Shown: piece by piece, positions 1-6,605 of the stretch
Layout of the letters: each line of letters begins with the position of its first letter
How positions within the stretch are numbered: position 1 is the stretch's first letter
Source of the DNA: Thiotrichaceae bacterium
GTDB lineage: Bacteria > Pseudomonadota > Gammaproteobacteria > Thiotrichales > Thiotrichaceae
Assembly: GCA_027008665.1 (NCBI GenBank)
Contig: JALVEA010000279.1
Span: forward strand, 1 to 9,630
Direction: 5' to 3'
Length of the DNA: 9,630 nt
Program-made: the position numbers and the translations under genes
Notes under the pieces: generated by a model
Databases searched by the model: none
Seen by the model: the letters and a program-made list of their open reading frames with translations, nothing else
Told to the model about the DNA's origin: nothing

Positions 1-1169
1 ATCAGTCACAAAATCTTGAGGATTTACTACAGCAGTTTTTATACACTTTAACAGGAGTAGTGAAAGCAGAGGCAGCAACTGTACGCTTATTGGATAATAA
101 TAATCAGATGTTTCTAGTAGCCAGTATTGGCCTGTCTGATGACGTGATTGCTAAAGAAGATACTTTGCCTTTACCAAGCTGTTTATGCGGTAAAGCGGCT
201 ATTGATGGTAAGATTCAAGTGCGTGCTGATGTTAGAGTTTGTGGCAAACTGATTGGCGAGCAGTTTTTTGATTCTGATAATATTGAAATGTTAGCAATAC
301 CCTTGCAATATCGAGGTAAAACCTTAGGAGTCTATAATCTTTTTGTGCGTCGTGAAAACCATAAAGAGATGGAAGGTGAGCATGAATTATTAGTGAGTAT
401 TGGACAGCATTTAGGGATGGCAATTGAAAAAGCCAGTGTTGAAGATGATGCACGTTTGCTTTCCATTATTAAAGAACGGACTCGCATGGCGCATGAATTG
501 CATGACTCTTTAGCTCAAACACTGGCAAGCTTACGTTATAAAATTCGCCTTTTTGATGACACCATGAATGTGGGTGATGAATCCGCTATTTGGGAAGAAT
601 TGGAAGGTTTAGAAAATGGTATTGATGATGCTTATCTGGAACTGCGTAGTTTAATTACCCATTTTAGAGCGCCTGTTGATGGTAAAGGTGTGGTGAGATC
701 GGTAGAGCGTGTTATAGAACGTTTTCGCCGCGATACCAAAATGGATATGTTTTTTTACCATAATTGGGAGTTAGGTGATTTACCGCGTGATACTGAAATT
801 GAAGTGGTGCGTATTGTACAAGAGTCATTAGCTAATATTCGAAAACATAGTCAGGCTGAAACGGTTAGAGTCTTGATGCGCAGCTCTATAAAAGGTGATT
901 GTAGCGTGCTGATTGAGGATGATGGGATTGGTATTAGCGATGATAGGCATCAGCCAAATGAAAAAGCGGGCGAACACCTTGGTTTATCTATTATGCAAGA
1001 ACGAGCTGAAAGGATTAATGGTGAAATTCATTTTGAATCTGAGGAAGAGGGGGGTACACTGGTACAACTTGCCTTTCATGTGACAGAGCAAGCGGCAACG
1101 GTAAATACCCCGATTAATCGAGTTTTCAAGAACGATAAAGTCATAACGACTCAGGATAATATCTTATGA
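1..1169 (+). CDS. NarX-type sensor histidine kinase, 3' part (5' end outside window)
   Basis: This is the C-terminal part of a membrane sensor kinase that would autophosphorylate on His and pass phosphate to the adjacent regulator. The frame is open from base 3 with no stop, and the residues before the GTG at 60 (QNLEDLLQQFLYTLTGV) are typical of the start of a NarX-family GAF domain, so the gene begins upstream of the window. Domains in order: GAF (about 3-430) with cysteines encoded at 180-182, 186-188 and 240-242; HisKA_3 dimerisation helix with the H-box AHELHDSLAQ, phosphoacceptor His at 501-503; HATPase_c with an N-box (ESLANIRKH, Asn at 834-836), DDGIG near 918-932 and a GLSIMQERAERINGE G2 region near 980-1024. 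The stop overlaps the ATG of the regulator (ATGA, 1166-1169), so the two are probably translationally coupled. The N-terminal sensor and transmembrane segments are not visible, so nitrate as the ligand is only a family-based guess. Confidence 0.93.
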   Translation, partial: QSQNLEDLLQQFLYTLTGVVKAEAATVRLLDNNNQMFLVASIGLSDDVIAKEDTLPLPSCLCGKAAIDGKIQVRADVRVCGKLIGEQFFDSDNIEMLAIPLQYRGKTLGVYNLFVRRENHKEMEGEHELLVSIGQHLGMAIEKASVEDDARLLSIIKERTRMAHELHDSLAQTLASLRYKIRLFDDTMNVGDESAIWEELEGLENGIDDAYLELRSLITHFRAPVDGKGVVRSVERVIERFRRDTKMDMFFYHNWELGDLPRDTEIEVVRIVQESLANIRKHSQAETVRVLMRSSIKGDCSVLIEDDGIGISDDRHQPNEKAGEHLGLSIMQERAERINGEIHFESEEEGGTLVQLAFHVTEQAATVNTPINRVFKNDKVITTQDNIL

Positions 1170-1843
1170 ATGAGAGAATATTACTAATTGATGATCACAC
1201 TTTATTTCGTGCAGGATTGAAAGATCTATTAACACGTCGAGGTATAAAAGTACTTGCATCTGTTGGCAATGGTGAAGAAGGACTTAAAATGGCAAACAAG
1301 TTCAAAGCAGAGCTTGATGTTGTTTTGCTCGATATGCGTATGCCTAAAATGGATGGCATTGGTGTCTTACGTTTATTAAAGAAAGACCATCCTGATTTAC
1401 CTGTTGCCATGTTGACCACCAGTAGTGTTGAAGAAGATTTAATTGGTGCTTTAAAAAATGGTGCACAAGGTTATCTATTAAAAGATATGGAGCCTGATGA
1501 ACTAGTGGTTGCACTCAAAGATATTATTGAGGGCAAAACAGTGGTCGCACCTGATCTTGCTCCTGTATTAGCACAAGCAGTTCAAGGAAAGATAAAACCT
1601 AAAGAAGAAAAAATTAATCCGTTTTCATCATTAACACCACGTGAATTTGAGATATTGACTTTATTAGCTGAAGGGCAAAGCAATAAAGTCATTGCACGTA
1701 ATTTAGGGATTTCTGACGGCACGGTTAAACTGCATGTAAAAGCTATTTTGCGTAAATTGAATATTAGTTCACGTATTACTGCCGCTGTAATGGCAGTAGA
1801 ATATGGTGTAAAGAAAACGAAGTTCGTTTATACGGCTCGATAA
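1166..1843 (+). CDS. NarL/FixJ-type response regulator (REC + LuxR HTH)
   Basis: A DNA-binding response regulator of 225 residues, the usual NarL-family length, and almost certainly the partner of the overlapping upstream kinase. The receiver domain (about 1-120) has the acidic pair D9/D10, phosphoacceptor D56 in LLDMRMPKMDG, the switch Thr84 and the conserved Lys106. A linker (about 125-150) leads to a LuxR/GerE helix-turn-helix (about 153-217) with LTPREFEILTLLAEG and the recognition helix GTVKLHVKAILRKL. Lys188 and Lys192 sit where NarL has DNA-contacting lysines, so a NarL-like binding specificity is possible (inference). The ATG at 1166 overlaps the kinase stop, so translation is probably coupled. 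Targets cannot be read from the window; I saw no convincing paired NarL heptamers upstream of the neighbouring genes. Confidence 0.94.
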   Translation: MNERILLIDDHTLFRAGLKDLLTRRGIKVLASVGNGEEGLKMANKFKAELDVVLLDMRMPKMDGIGVLRLLKKDHPDLPVAMLTTSSVEEDLIGALKNGAQGYLLKDMEPDELVVALKDIIEGKTVVAPDLAPVLAQAVQGKIKPKEEKINPFSSLTPREFEILTLLAEGQSNKVIARNLGISDGTVKLHVKAILRKLNISSRITAAVMAVEYGVKKTKFVYTAR

Positions 1844-1912
1844 TGATTTTTTCACTCTGGTAAGGAATTGAATACTTAAAATGTTTCTAAAAAATATAAA
1901 GGGCTTACGATA

Positions 1913-2383
1913 ATGGCTAAAACATTTAAGCAATTAATTGCGGATATGCTTTTGAGTGTTGAGGAGATATTTCCTTGGGATTTAGAAGAGTTAATGGATG
2001 AAAATCCTGATCTATTATTAGTAGATGTACGTGAAATCAATGAGTTTGAAAATTGTTATATTAAAGGCTCGCTGCATATTCCCCGCGGTATTTTAGAGAC
2101 AGCCTGTGATTGGGATTATCCCGATACTGCTCCAGAATTAGTAAAAGCCCGTGATCGTCAAGTCATATTGGTTTGTCGTTCAGGAAATAGAAGTGTCCCT
2201 GCAGCCTTCACGATGCAGTTGATGGGGTATAAGAATGTGGTATCACTTAAAACAGGTATTAAAGGCTGGAATGATAGTGATTTGCCCTTGATTAATAGCA
2301 AAGGTGAGACGGTTGATCCTGATTGGGCGGATGGCTTTTTAACCCCACCGATTAGAAAAGATCAGTTATCAGCTCATCAATAG
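1913..2383 (+). CDS. Single-domain rhodanese-like protein
   Basis: A 156-residue rhodanese-fold protein likely to carry sulfane sulfur as a persulfide on its active-site cysteine. Visible marks are the LLVDVRE strand/turn (residues 35-41), GSLHIPRG (52-59) and the active-site loop CRSGNRS with Cys88 (codon 2174-2176), then the GYKNVVSLKTGIKGW element that normally closes the fold. About 15 N-terminal residues and a tail of about 30 residues extend beyond the core domain; there is no signal peptide, so it should be cytoplasmic. It lies 69 bases after the regulator gene on the same strand with no evident terminator between, so it may be read through from the kinase-regulator operon. A purine-rich AAAGGG at 1898-1903 is a distant and weak ribosome site. 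The sulfur donor and acceptor are unknown; a role in sulfur-oxidation trafficking would be inference only. Confidence 0.92.
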   Translation: MAKTFKQLIADMLLSVEEIFPWDLEELMDENPDLLLVDVREINEFENCYIKGSLHIPRGILETACDWDYPDTAPELVKARDRQVILVCRSGNRSVPAAFTMQLMGYKNVVSLKTGIKGWNDSDLPLINSKGETVDPDWADGFLTPPIRKDQLSAHQ

Positions 2384-2423
2384 TAGACATTGTGTACAAA
2401 TAGACCGAGATTACCCTAAAATC

Positions 2424-2627
2424 ATGAAGCGCTTAGATGATTTTATGGGCTATGACAGTCATTTACTGTTATGCTTGAATGCTCCTGATTTGAGTGCTGA
2501 CTATATTATTAGAAATATGCAGGTATATGCATCTCAGTATATATTTAAAAAATCAATGAATTCACCTGATATTTTTTTTGATAAGCAACAAAAAGGATTG
2601 AAAATCTTAGTTTTTAAACGTAGTTAA
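2424..2627 (+). CDS. Small hypothetical protein, 67 residues
   Basis: I do not recognise this ORF. It encodes a mixed-charge, apparently soluble peptide starting MKRLDDFMGYDSHLLLCL and ending GLKILVFKRS, with one cysteine and no signal peptide or membrane segment. It follows the rhodanese gene by 40 bases on the same strand. The frame is open upstream of the ATG back to a stop at 2385-2387, so a TTG start at 2391 would add 11 residues (reading VQIDRDYPKI before the ATG). Neither start has a good ribosome site; a GAGA at 2407-2410 is rather far from the ATG. The amino-acid composition looks like a real protein, but coding status is uncertain. It could be a short gene co-transcribed with the rhodanese or a decayed fragment. 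Confidence 0.45.
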   Translation: MKRLDDFMGYDSHLLLCLNAPDLSADYIIRNMQVYASQYIFKKSMNSPDIFFDKQQKGLKILVFKRS

Positions 2628-2666
2628 TTAATTATTGTAGGTAGCTTTAAGCGAAATTGAGTAAAT

Positions 2667-2744
2667 ATGATACTGTTTGCCCTGTTTTATTGCATTCTTC
2701 TTCTTATAGTGATATTAATAGATTTTATTAGCTGGGCTTATTAA
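2667..2744 (+). CDS. Putative 25-residue hydrophobic micro-ORF / leader peptide
   Basis: An ATG at 2667 opens 25 sense codons ending in TAA at 2742-2744. The peptide is almost wholly hydrophobic (MILFALFYCILLLIVILI, then DFISWAY), which is what a single-pass small membrane protein looks like. A minimal GAG at 2659-2661 lies 5 bases upstream. The stop overlaps the AAGGA Shine-Dalgarno (2743-2747) of the transglycosylase gene at 2756, an arrangement that would allow translational coupling or leader control. No homology is claimed. T-rich DNA easily yields hydrophobic codons by chance, so this is a candidate only. Confidence 0.3.
   Translation: MILFALFYCILLLIVILIDFISWAY
2690..2718 (+). promoter_or_regulatory. 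Weak candidate sigma70-type promoter before the transglycosylase gene
   Basis: TTGCAT at 2690-2695 (3/6 to TTGACA) and TATTAA at 2713-2718 (4/6 to TATAAT) are separated by 17 bases and lie 38 bases before the ATG at 2756. TATAGT at 2705-2710 is a better -10 hexamer but has no matching -35. If the micro-ORF at 2667-2744 is real, transcription must start further upstream and this site would be internal. Confidence 0.2.
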
Positions 2745-2755
2745 GGATATTAAGA

Positions 2756-4315
2756 ATGTTACTAAGAAAATCTATAGCAGTTGCACTATTTACAACTAGC
2801 TCTCTCGTTTGTTTTTCTGTTGCCAATGCAAGGGATAGCTTTTTAGAAGCAGCTAATATTTTCCTTAATGAAGAAGGATCTATTAGTGGAGCTTATAGTA
2901 ATAGCGCATCAAGTCAACGGAATAATTTCAACTCTGCAGCTTCTTTGTTAGGAGTCTATACACCTCCACCTGCAAGAGAAGCTAGGCAAAGAAATACCTA
3001 TCAACCTCGACAAAGGGTTCGCTATGCCCAACCTCAACAAAATAATTATCAAATATCTCAAAGTCGTCAACAACGCTTACTTGTCAAACGACAGCGTGAG
3101 AATTTACAAAGACTTCGTAATCAACAACGACGCTTAAACCATAAAAAGCAATTATTACGGCAATTAGCTAATAAGAGAAATCGCGGCTATCAGAGTCGCA
3201 ATGTTAGTATGGGTTCTAGCTTACCTGCTAATAGTGTTTGGCATCGGGTGAGAAATGGCTTCCGTTTGCGAAATGACCAATATAGACCAATAGTTAAACG
3301 TGCAATTAATAAATTGAAGGCGCGTCGTTCGGGTTTAATGAGAACCTTGAACCGTTCGACAGACTATTTACATTTAGTTGCTACGGAATTACAACGAAGA
3401 GGAATGCCAACGGATTTTGTTTTATTGCCAATGGTTGAAAGTGCTTATGTGACCAGAGCAAAATCTCATGTGGGTGCTGCGGGTATGTGGCAGTTTATTC
3501 CTAGCACAGGTAAGCGCTATGGTTTAAAACAGAGACGTGGTTATGATGGTCGCTTAGATGTATTGAGTTCTACCCGTGCAGCAATGGATTATTTACAAAA
3601 ATTGCACCGTGAGTTTAATGGTGATTGGCTACTGGCTTTGGCTTCTTATAACTGTGGTGAAAATCGAGTGCATCGTGAGATAGAAAGAAATAGAGCCAGA
3701 GGCTTGCCAACCGATTATTGGAGTTTATCTTTACCGCGTGAAACTAAAAATTATGTTCCCAAATTATTAGCTTATCGGGAAGTGATTCGTTCACCTAGTT
3801 CTTTTGGGATTCGTTTACCCCATACTGTTAATGCGCCTAAGCTAGTACAAGTTCATATTAACAAGGCCGTTGACTTGAGAAAAGTTGCACGTAATGCAGG
3901 GGTTCATCCTTCGGTGGTAATGCGTTTAAACCCTGGTTATAAATACGGTGTCACTATGCCATCAATGACGCGCAAGCTTTTGGTGCCACGTCAATATGCG
4001 GGCAATTTGCAACGAGCAATTTATCGCGCTCCAGTGGTTAGCAGAATACAACTAGCTAGTTATAGAAGAGCAAGTAATTCCTATCGACCCAGTAGAAAGT
4101 CGTACCGATACAAGAAAAAAAGAATTATTCGTCATCGCGTTCGTCGTGGAGAAAACTTAGTTAAAATTGCATCACGTTATGGAACAACAGTAAGAAAGAT
4201 AAAACGTTTGAATAGATTGCGTGGCTCACGTATTACAGTTGGTAAGCGTTTGCGTATTGCAACTAGATTTAGCTATAAATCAAGAGCAAGACGTTCGAGA
4301 TCTAGGCGTGGTTAA
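2756..4315 (+). CDS. mltD: MltD-like membrane-bound/secreted lytic murein transglycosylase with LysM
   Basis: A periplasmic peptidoglycan-cleaving enzyme that would cut the MurNAc-GlcNAc bond to give 1,6-anhydro products. It is 519 residues (E. coli MltD is about 450). A signal peptide with a hydrophobic core at about 6-22 ends in ANA-RD, predicted cleavage after Ala25. Residues about 74-145 are rich in Arg, Gln and Asn and partly coiled-coil-like (Leu at 120, 127, 134). The SLT domain (about 200-330) carries catalytic Glu228 in LLPMVESAY, GAAGMWQFIPSTG (240-252) and the ASYNCGENRV motif (296-305). A divergent LysM-like segment follows (about 363-413, MltD-typical), then a clear LysM (about 459-503). 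The ATG at 2756 is supported by AAGGA at 2743-2747, 8 bases away. Oddities: no lipobox, unlike E. coli MltD, and an extremely basic composition ending RARRSRSRRG. An intrinsic terminator follows at 4340-4372. Confidence 0.93.
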   Translation: MLLRKSIAVALFTTSSLVCFSVANARDSFLEAANIFLNEEGSISGAYSNSASSQRNNFNSAASLLGVYTPPPAREARQRNTYQPRQRVRYAQPQQNNYQISQSRQQRLLVKRQRENLQRLRNQQRRLNHKKQLLRQLANKRNRGYQSRNVSMGSSLPANSVWHRVRNGFRLRNDQYRPIVKRAINKLKARRSGLMRTLNRSTDYLHLVATELQRRGMPTDFVLLPMVESAYVTRAKSHVGAAGMWQFIPSTGKRYGLKQRRGYDGRLDVLSSTRAAMDYLQKLHREFNGDWLLALASYNCGENRVHREIERNRARGLPTDYWSLSLPRETKNYVPKLLAYREVIRSPSSFGIRLPHTVNAPKLVQVHINKAVDLRKVARNAGVHPSVVMRLNPGYKYGVTMPSMTRKLLVPRQYAGNLQRAIYRAPVVSRIQLASYRRASNSYRPSRKSYRYKKKRIIRHRVRRGENLVKIASRYGTTVRKIKRLNRLRGSRITVGKRLRIATRFSYKSRARRSRSRRG

Positions 4316-4339
4316 TCTGCAAAGATGATGCAAACAAAG

Positions 4340-4372
4340 AAGCTCACATTCTTTTTGGTGTGAGCTTTTTTT
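4340..4372 (+). terminator. Rho-independent terminator of the transglycosylase gene
   Basis: A perfect 9-bp stem pairs 4340-4348 (AAGCTCACA) with 4359-4367 (TGTGAGCTT) around a 10-base loop, and runs into seven Ts at 4366-4372. It lies 25 bases after the stop of the transglycosylase gene. The T-run touches the stop codon of the convergent gene at 4371. Read on the minus strand the stem is followed by only a broken T-tract, so it is probably much weaker in that direction. Confidence 0.9.
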
Positions 4373-4991
4373 ATAGCGCAAAATGCAAAGTACAAATATT
4401 GCAGGTATAAGCTTTTTTGTTGCTAATAATTTTTGCGATTAAGGATTGTTTTCTGATGTGAAGATTTTTTCTGCCACAGCGAGGACAAGCTAAAGAATAT
4501 AAAGAGGATGAAGATGAAAAATTTTGTGGGGAAGGTTCATTCTCATAATATTCATATAAATTAATCTTTGAACGGTCAAGCCCAAGAATTTCTACACATT
4601 CGCTTAGGAAAGGATAAAGTAAATTCATTTCCTGCAAGCATTGTTTTAGCCTGTTTACTTCAGCATTATCAGGTAGACCATTTTCCATTCCAGGAATTAA
4701 AAAGATAAATAGACTATAATGATTTCCCAAATGAGGGCGAAGTTGCTCAATATCTATATTTAGTAATTCTTGAAGCACCAGCAATTTCATAATTAAAATT
4801 GGATTTTGAAAAGGTTTTCCAATGGTTTTAGAAGTGCCATGAAGCAATGTTTTCATTTTCTCCCATGGAGCGCTGACTGCTAATTTTTCTAGCTTCGAAT
4901 GGTTGCTTGTTAATAGTAATGAGTTTGTTTGATAAGGCGACTTTTGTACAGAAGTGGGGCTTGATAGTATATCCATAATAGAAGTCTGCAT
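4371..4991 (-). CDS. IS5-type transposase N-terminal-like domain fused to a zinc-ribbon-like tail
   Basis: Function unknown. Residues about 34-140 have the pattern of the IS5/InsH-type transposase N-terminal domain (DUF772-like): APWEKMKTLL, a Gly-Lys-Pro, then PILIMKLLVLQELLNI, a YSLFIF segment, and LPDNAEVNRLKQCLQEMNLL, matching in order the PW, P-M-LQ-N and LPD-(x)-L blocks of InsH from memory. The DDE catalytic domain that should follow is absent. Instead, after a serine run (159-163), the protein ends with two Cys pairs, CPRC (169-172) and CNIC (197-200), 24 residues apart and separated by basic residues, as in a zinc ribbon. The frame is intact across 206 codons. A TAA stop lies immediately upstream of the ATG at 4989-4991; a second ATG at 4974-4976 is possible, and neither start has a clear Shine-Dalgarno. 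No terminal inverted repeats were seen. It lies 132 bases downstream of hemF on the same strand. It could be a domesticated transposase fragment or an unrelated DNA-binding protein. Confidence 0.75.
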   Translation of the reverse strand: MQTSIMDILSSPTSVQKSPYQTNSLLLTSNHSKLEKLAVSAPWEKMKTLLHGTSKTIGKPFQNPILIMKLLVLQELLNIDIEQLRPHLGNHYSLFIFLIPGMENGLPDNAEVNRLKQCLQEMNLLYPFLSECVEILGLDRSKINLYEYYENEPSPQNFSSSSSLYSLACPRCGRKNLHIRKQSLIAKIISNKKAYTCNICTLHFAL

Positions 4992-5123
4992 TTATTGGAT
5001 TGAGGAGTTATTTTTATATATTTCAATGCTATCACTGTCTTTATTATTATTCTAGAAAAATATTAAGTATGCGCTTTAAGATTATGATATATATGAATAT
5101 ATTTTAGATAATTGGTTGATAAT

Positions 5124-6053
5124 CTAGGTTTTTGCCCAGTCTCTGGGGCGTAAATAATCAGTATAAAGCTTTTCTTCTTCTGAACCTTTTTCAGGTTGCC
5201 AATTATAACGCCATTTAACTAAGGGAGGCATGGACATTAAAATAGATTCAGTACGTCCTCCAGATTGTAAACCAAATAAGGTGCCACGATCATAAACAAG
5301 GTTAAATTCAACGTAACGCCCGCGACGGTAAAGTTGAAAATCTCTTTGGCGTTTGCCATATTTTTTATTTTTATGTTTAGCCATAATAGGGCGGTAGGCA
5401 TCAATATAGCTATCACCGACACTTTGCAAATAAGCAAAAGAGGTTTCAAAATTTTCTTGATTAAAATCATCAAAAAATAATCCACCGACACCCCGTGATT
5501 CATCACGATGTTTTAAATAAAAATACTCATCACACCATTTTTTATGTTCGTTATATCGATTTTCACCAAAAGAATCACAGGCTTTTTTAGCAGTTGTATG
5601 CCAATGAATACAGTCTTCATCATTGCCATAATAAGGGGTTAAATCATATCCACCACCAAACCACCAAATAGGATCCGCCCCTTCTTTTTCAGCAATAAAG
5701 AAGCGTACATTAGCGTGAGATGTGGGTATATAAGGATTATGCGGATGAATAACCAGCGATACTCCCATTGCTTGAAAACTGCATCCTGCTAGCTCAGGGC
5801 GATGGGCGGTCGCTGATGCTGGCATATTATCACCAAAAACATGAGAAAAATTGACACCACCTTGTTCAATCACTGCACCCTCAGTCAATAAACGAGTACG
5901 TCCTCCACCGCTCATGCCTTTTCCACCCTCTGGTCGTTGCCATTGATCAAGAATAAAGCTGGCTTTGCCGTCCTCTTCGGCTAATTGTTCACAAATAGAA
6001 TCTTGCAAAGAGAGAAGGTATTGTTTTACAGCATCAATATCAGGGGTAGACAT
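5124..6053 (-). CDS. hemF: Oxygen-dependent coproporphyrinogen III oxidase HemF
   Basis: Cytoplasmic enzyme that oxidatively decarboxylates two propionates of coproporphyrinogen III to give protoporphyrinogen IX, using O2, in haem biosynthesis. The protein is 309 residues (E. coli about 299) and collinear with the family throughout: WQRPEGGKGMSGGGRTRLL near 38-56, GVNFSHVFG (66-74), the WWFGGGYDLTPYY block (130-142), RGVGGLFFDDFN, and YRRGRYVEFNLVYDRGT followed by GLQSGGRTESILMSMPP. His103, His113, His152 and His182 correspond at a constant offset of 7 to E. coli His96, His106, His145 and His175, so the proposed metal site is complete. The ATG at 6051-6053 has no strong ribosome site. It is transcribed divergently from the lipoprotein gene, with a candidate promoter at 6090-6117. 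Its presence implies haem synthesis under oxic or microoxic conditions. Confidence 0.98.
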   Translation of the reverse strand: MSTPDIDAVKQYLLSLQDSICEQLAEEDGKASFILDQWQRPEGGKGMSGGGRTRLLTEGAVIEQGGVNFSHVFGDNMPASATAHRPELAGCSFQAMGVSLVIHPHNPYIPTSHANVRFFIAEKEGADPIWWFGGGYDLTPYYGNDEDCIHWHTTAKKACDSFGENRYNEHKKWCDEYFYLKHRDESRGVGGLFFDDFNQENFETSFAYLQSVGDSYIDAYRPIMAKHKNKKYGKRQRDFQLYRRGRYVEFNLVYDRGTLFGLQSGGRTESILMSMPPLVKWRYNWQPEKGSEEEKLYTDYLRPRDWAKT

Positions 6054-6089
6054 TATTAAACACCAATTATATGTGGGGGGATGTTTATA

Positions 6090-6117
6090 ATTATACCTTA
6101 GCTGAGAGGCTGTGCAA
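6090..6117 (-). promoter_or_regulatory. Candidate hemF promoter
   Basis: Read on the minus strand, a perfect -10 TATAAT (plus-strand ATTATA at 6090-6095) is preceded 16 bases upstream by TTGCAC (plus-strand 6112-6117), a 3/6 match to -35. A second TATAAT on the same strand (plus 6066-6071) lacks a -35 partner. Either would give a short leader to the hemF ATG at 6053. Confidence 0.4.
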
Positions 6118-6173
6118 TAAGCTATATTGTTGGGTTAACTAAGAAAGTTCCAAGCAATGAATAGATAAAAATA

Positions 6174-6182
6174 TGCTATTAT
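6174..6182 (+). promoter_or_regulatory. Candidate extended -10 promoter of the lipoprotein gene
   Basis: TGCTATTAT at 6174-6182 is an extended -10 (TGn followed by TATTAT, 5/6 to consensus), 38 bases before the ATG at 6221. There is no good -35, which extended -10 promoters tolerate. Confidence 0.35.
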
Positions 6183-6220
6183 TTTAGATGTTTTTAATTT
6201 CTATCATATAGGGAAAATAG

Positions 6221-6562
6221 ATGAAAATTCGGACTTTACTTTTAATAGCCACTATTGTCAGTTTATCTGCTGGTTGCACTCAAGAAACACAAAACAAATT
6301 TGGTCGTGCAATAAATAACTGGACAGGTACTGATGGAATATTAGAGATTTATGCAGGTAATAAGCTCGTTAGACGTTTTTTAAAAATTGACAAATTATCG
6401 ACCGCAGTAGGAACGGATAGGGAGAAAGATCGCCCTTACCGTTATGGTTATGGTGTTTTAGATGCGAATCTAAATGGCGTTGCAGATAAAGATGAAAAGA
6501 AGGTTTATTTTGAATTTAGTGATTATTCGACCTCTTATGTCTTTTTTGAGAATCCAAAATAA
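6221..6562 (+). CDS. Small lipoprotein with an EF-hand-like loop
   Basis: A 113-residue predicted lipoprotein. The N-terminus MKIRTLLLIATIVSLSAGC has a charged start, hydrophobic core and lipobox LSAGC, so signal peptidase II should cleave before Cys19 and lipidate it. The mature part is polar and contains a 12-residue stretch at 81-92, DANLNGVADKDE, that fits the EF-hand loop pattern D-x-N-x-N-G-x-(aliphatic)-x-x-x-E, which would bind Ca2+ if real. Only one such loop is present. The sequence around it (RYGYGVLDANLNG and KKVYFEFSDYSTSYVFFE) suggests a small beta-rich domain. GGGA at 6211-6214 serves as a ribosome site 6 bases before the ATG. The gene diverges from hemF and converges with hflD; neither neighbour suggests a function. 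I do not recognise the family. Confidence 0.82.
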   Translation: MKIRTLLLIATIVSLSAGCTQETQNKFGRAINNWTGTDGILEIYAGNKLVRRFLKIDKLSTAVGTDREKDRPYRYGYGVLDANLNGVADKDEKKVYFEFSDYSTSYVFFENPK

Positions 6563-6605
6563 GGATGTTTCAAACAATAAAATTATCCATATTGTACAAG
6601 TTTCT

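Noticed and set aside
53..62. AGGAG followed by GTG at 60 as a possible true start of the kinase gene
   Set aside because: The spacing is only 2 bases, the frame is open to the window edge, and the codons before the GTG encode conserved GAF-domain sequence, so the gene starts upstream.
232..453. 73-codon open frame on the minus strand
   Set aside because: It lies wholly inside the kinase gene, whose forward frame has clear domain motifs; this is a shadow frame. The minus frames at 1195-1419 and 5237-5506 and the plus frame at 7003-7314 were dropped for the same reason.
2411..2420. TTACCCTAAA as a NarL heptamer before the 67-residue ORF
   Set aside because: It does not match the NarL heptamer well and has no paired second half at 7-2-7 spacing.
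2391..2423. TTG at 2391 as an upstream start of the 67-residue ORF
   Set aside because: It is in frame and open, but has no ribosome site and no homology to decide; the ATG was kept.
2810..2815. Cys19 of the transglycosylase as a lipobox cysteine
   Set aside because: The preceding residues SLV do not fit the lipobox and Val at -1 is unfavourable; a standard ANA cleavage site lies just after.
4340..5040. Search for terminal inverted repeats or target duplications flanking the transposase-like gene
   Set aside because: Nothing convincing was seen; the only strong inverted repeat is the terminator at 4340-4372, which belongs to the transglycosylase gene.
5089..5102. ATATAT-GA-ATATAT inverted repeat between hemF and the transposase-like gene
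   Set aside because: Low-complexity AT sequence expected by chance; no T-run or other sign of a terminator.
6574..6599. ACAATA/TATTGT inverted repeat and TTGTACAA palindrome between the convergent lipoprotein and hflD genes
   Set aside because: The 6-bp A/T-rich stem has no proper T-tract on either strand; too weak to call a terminator.
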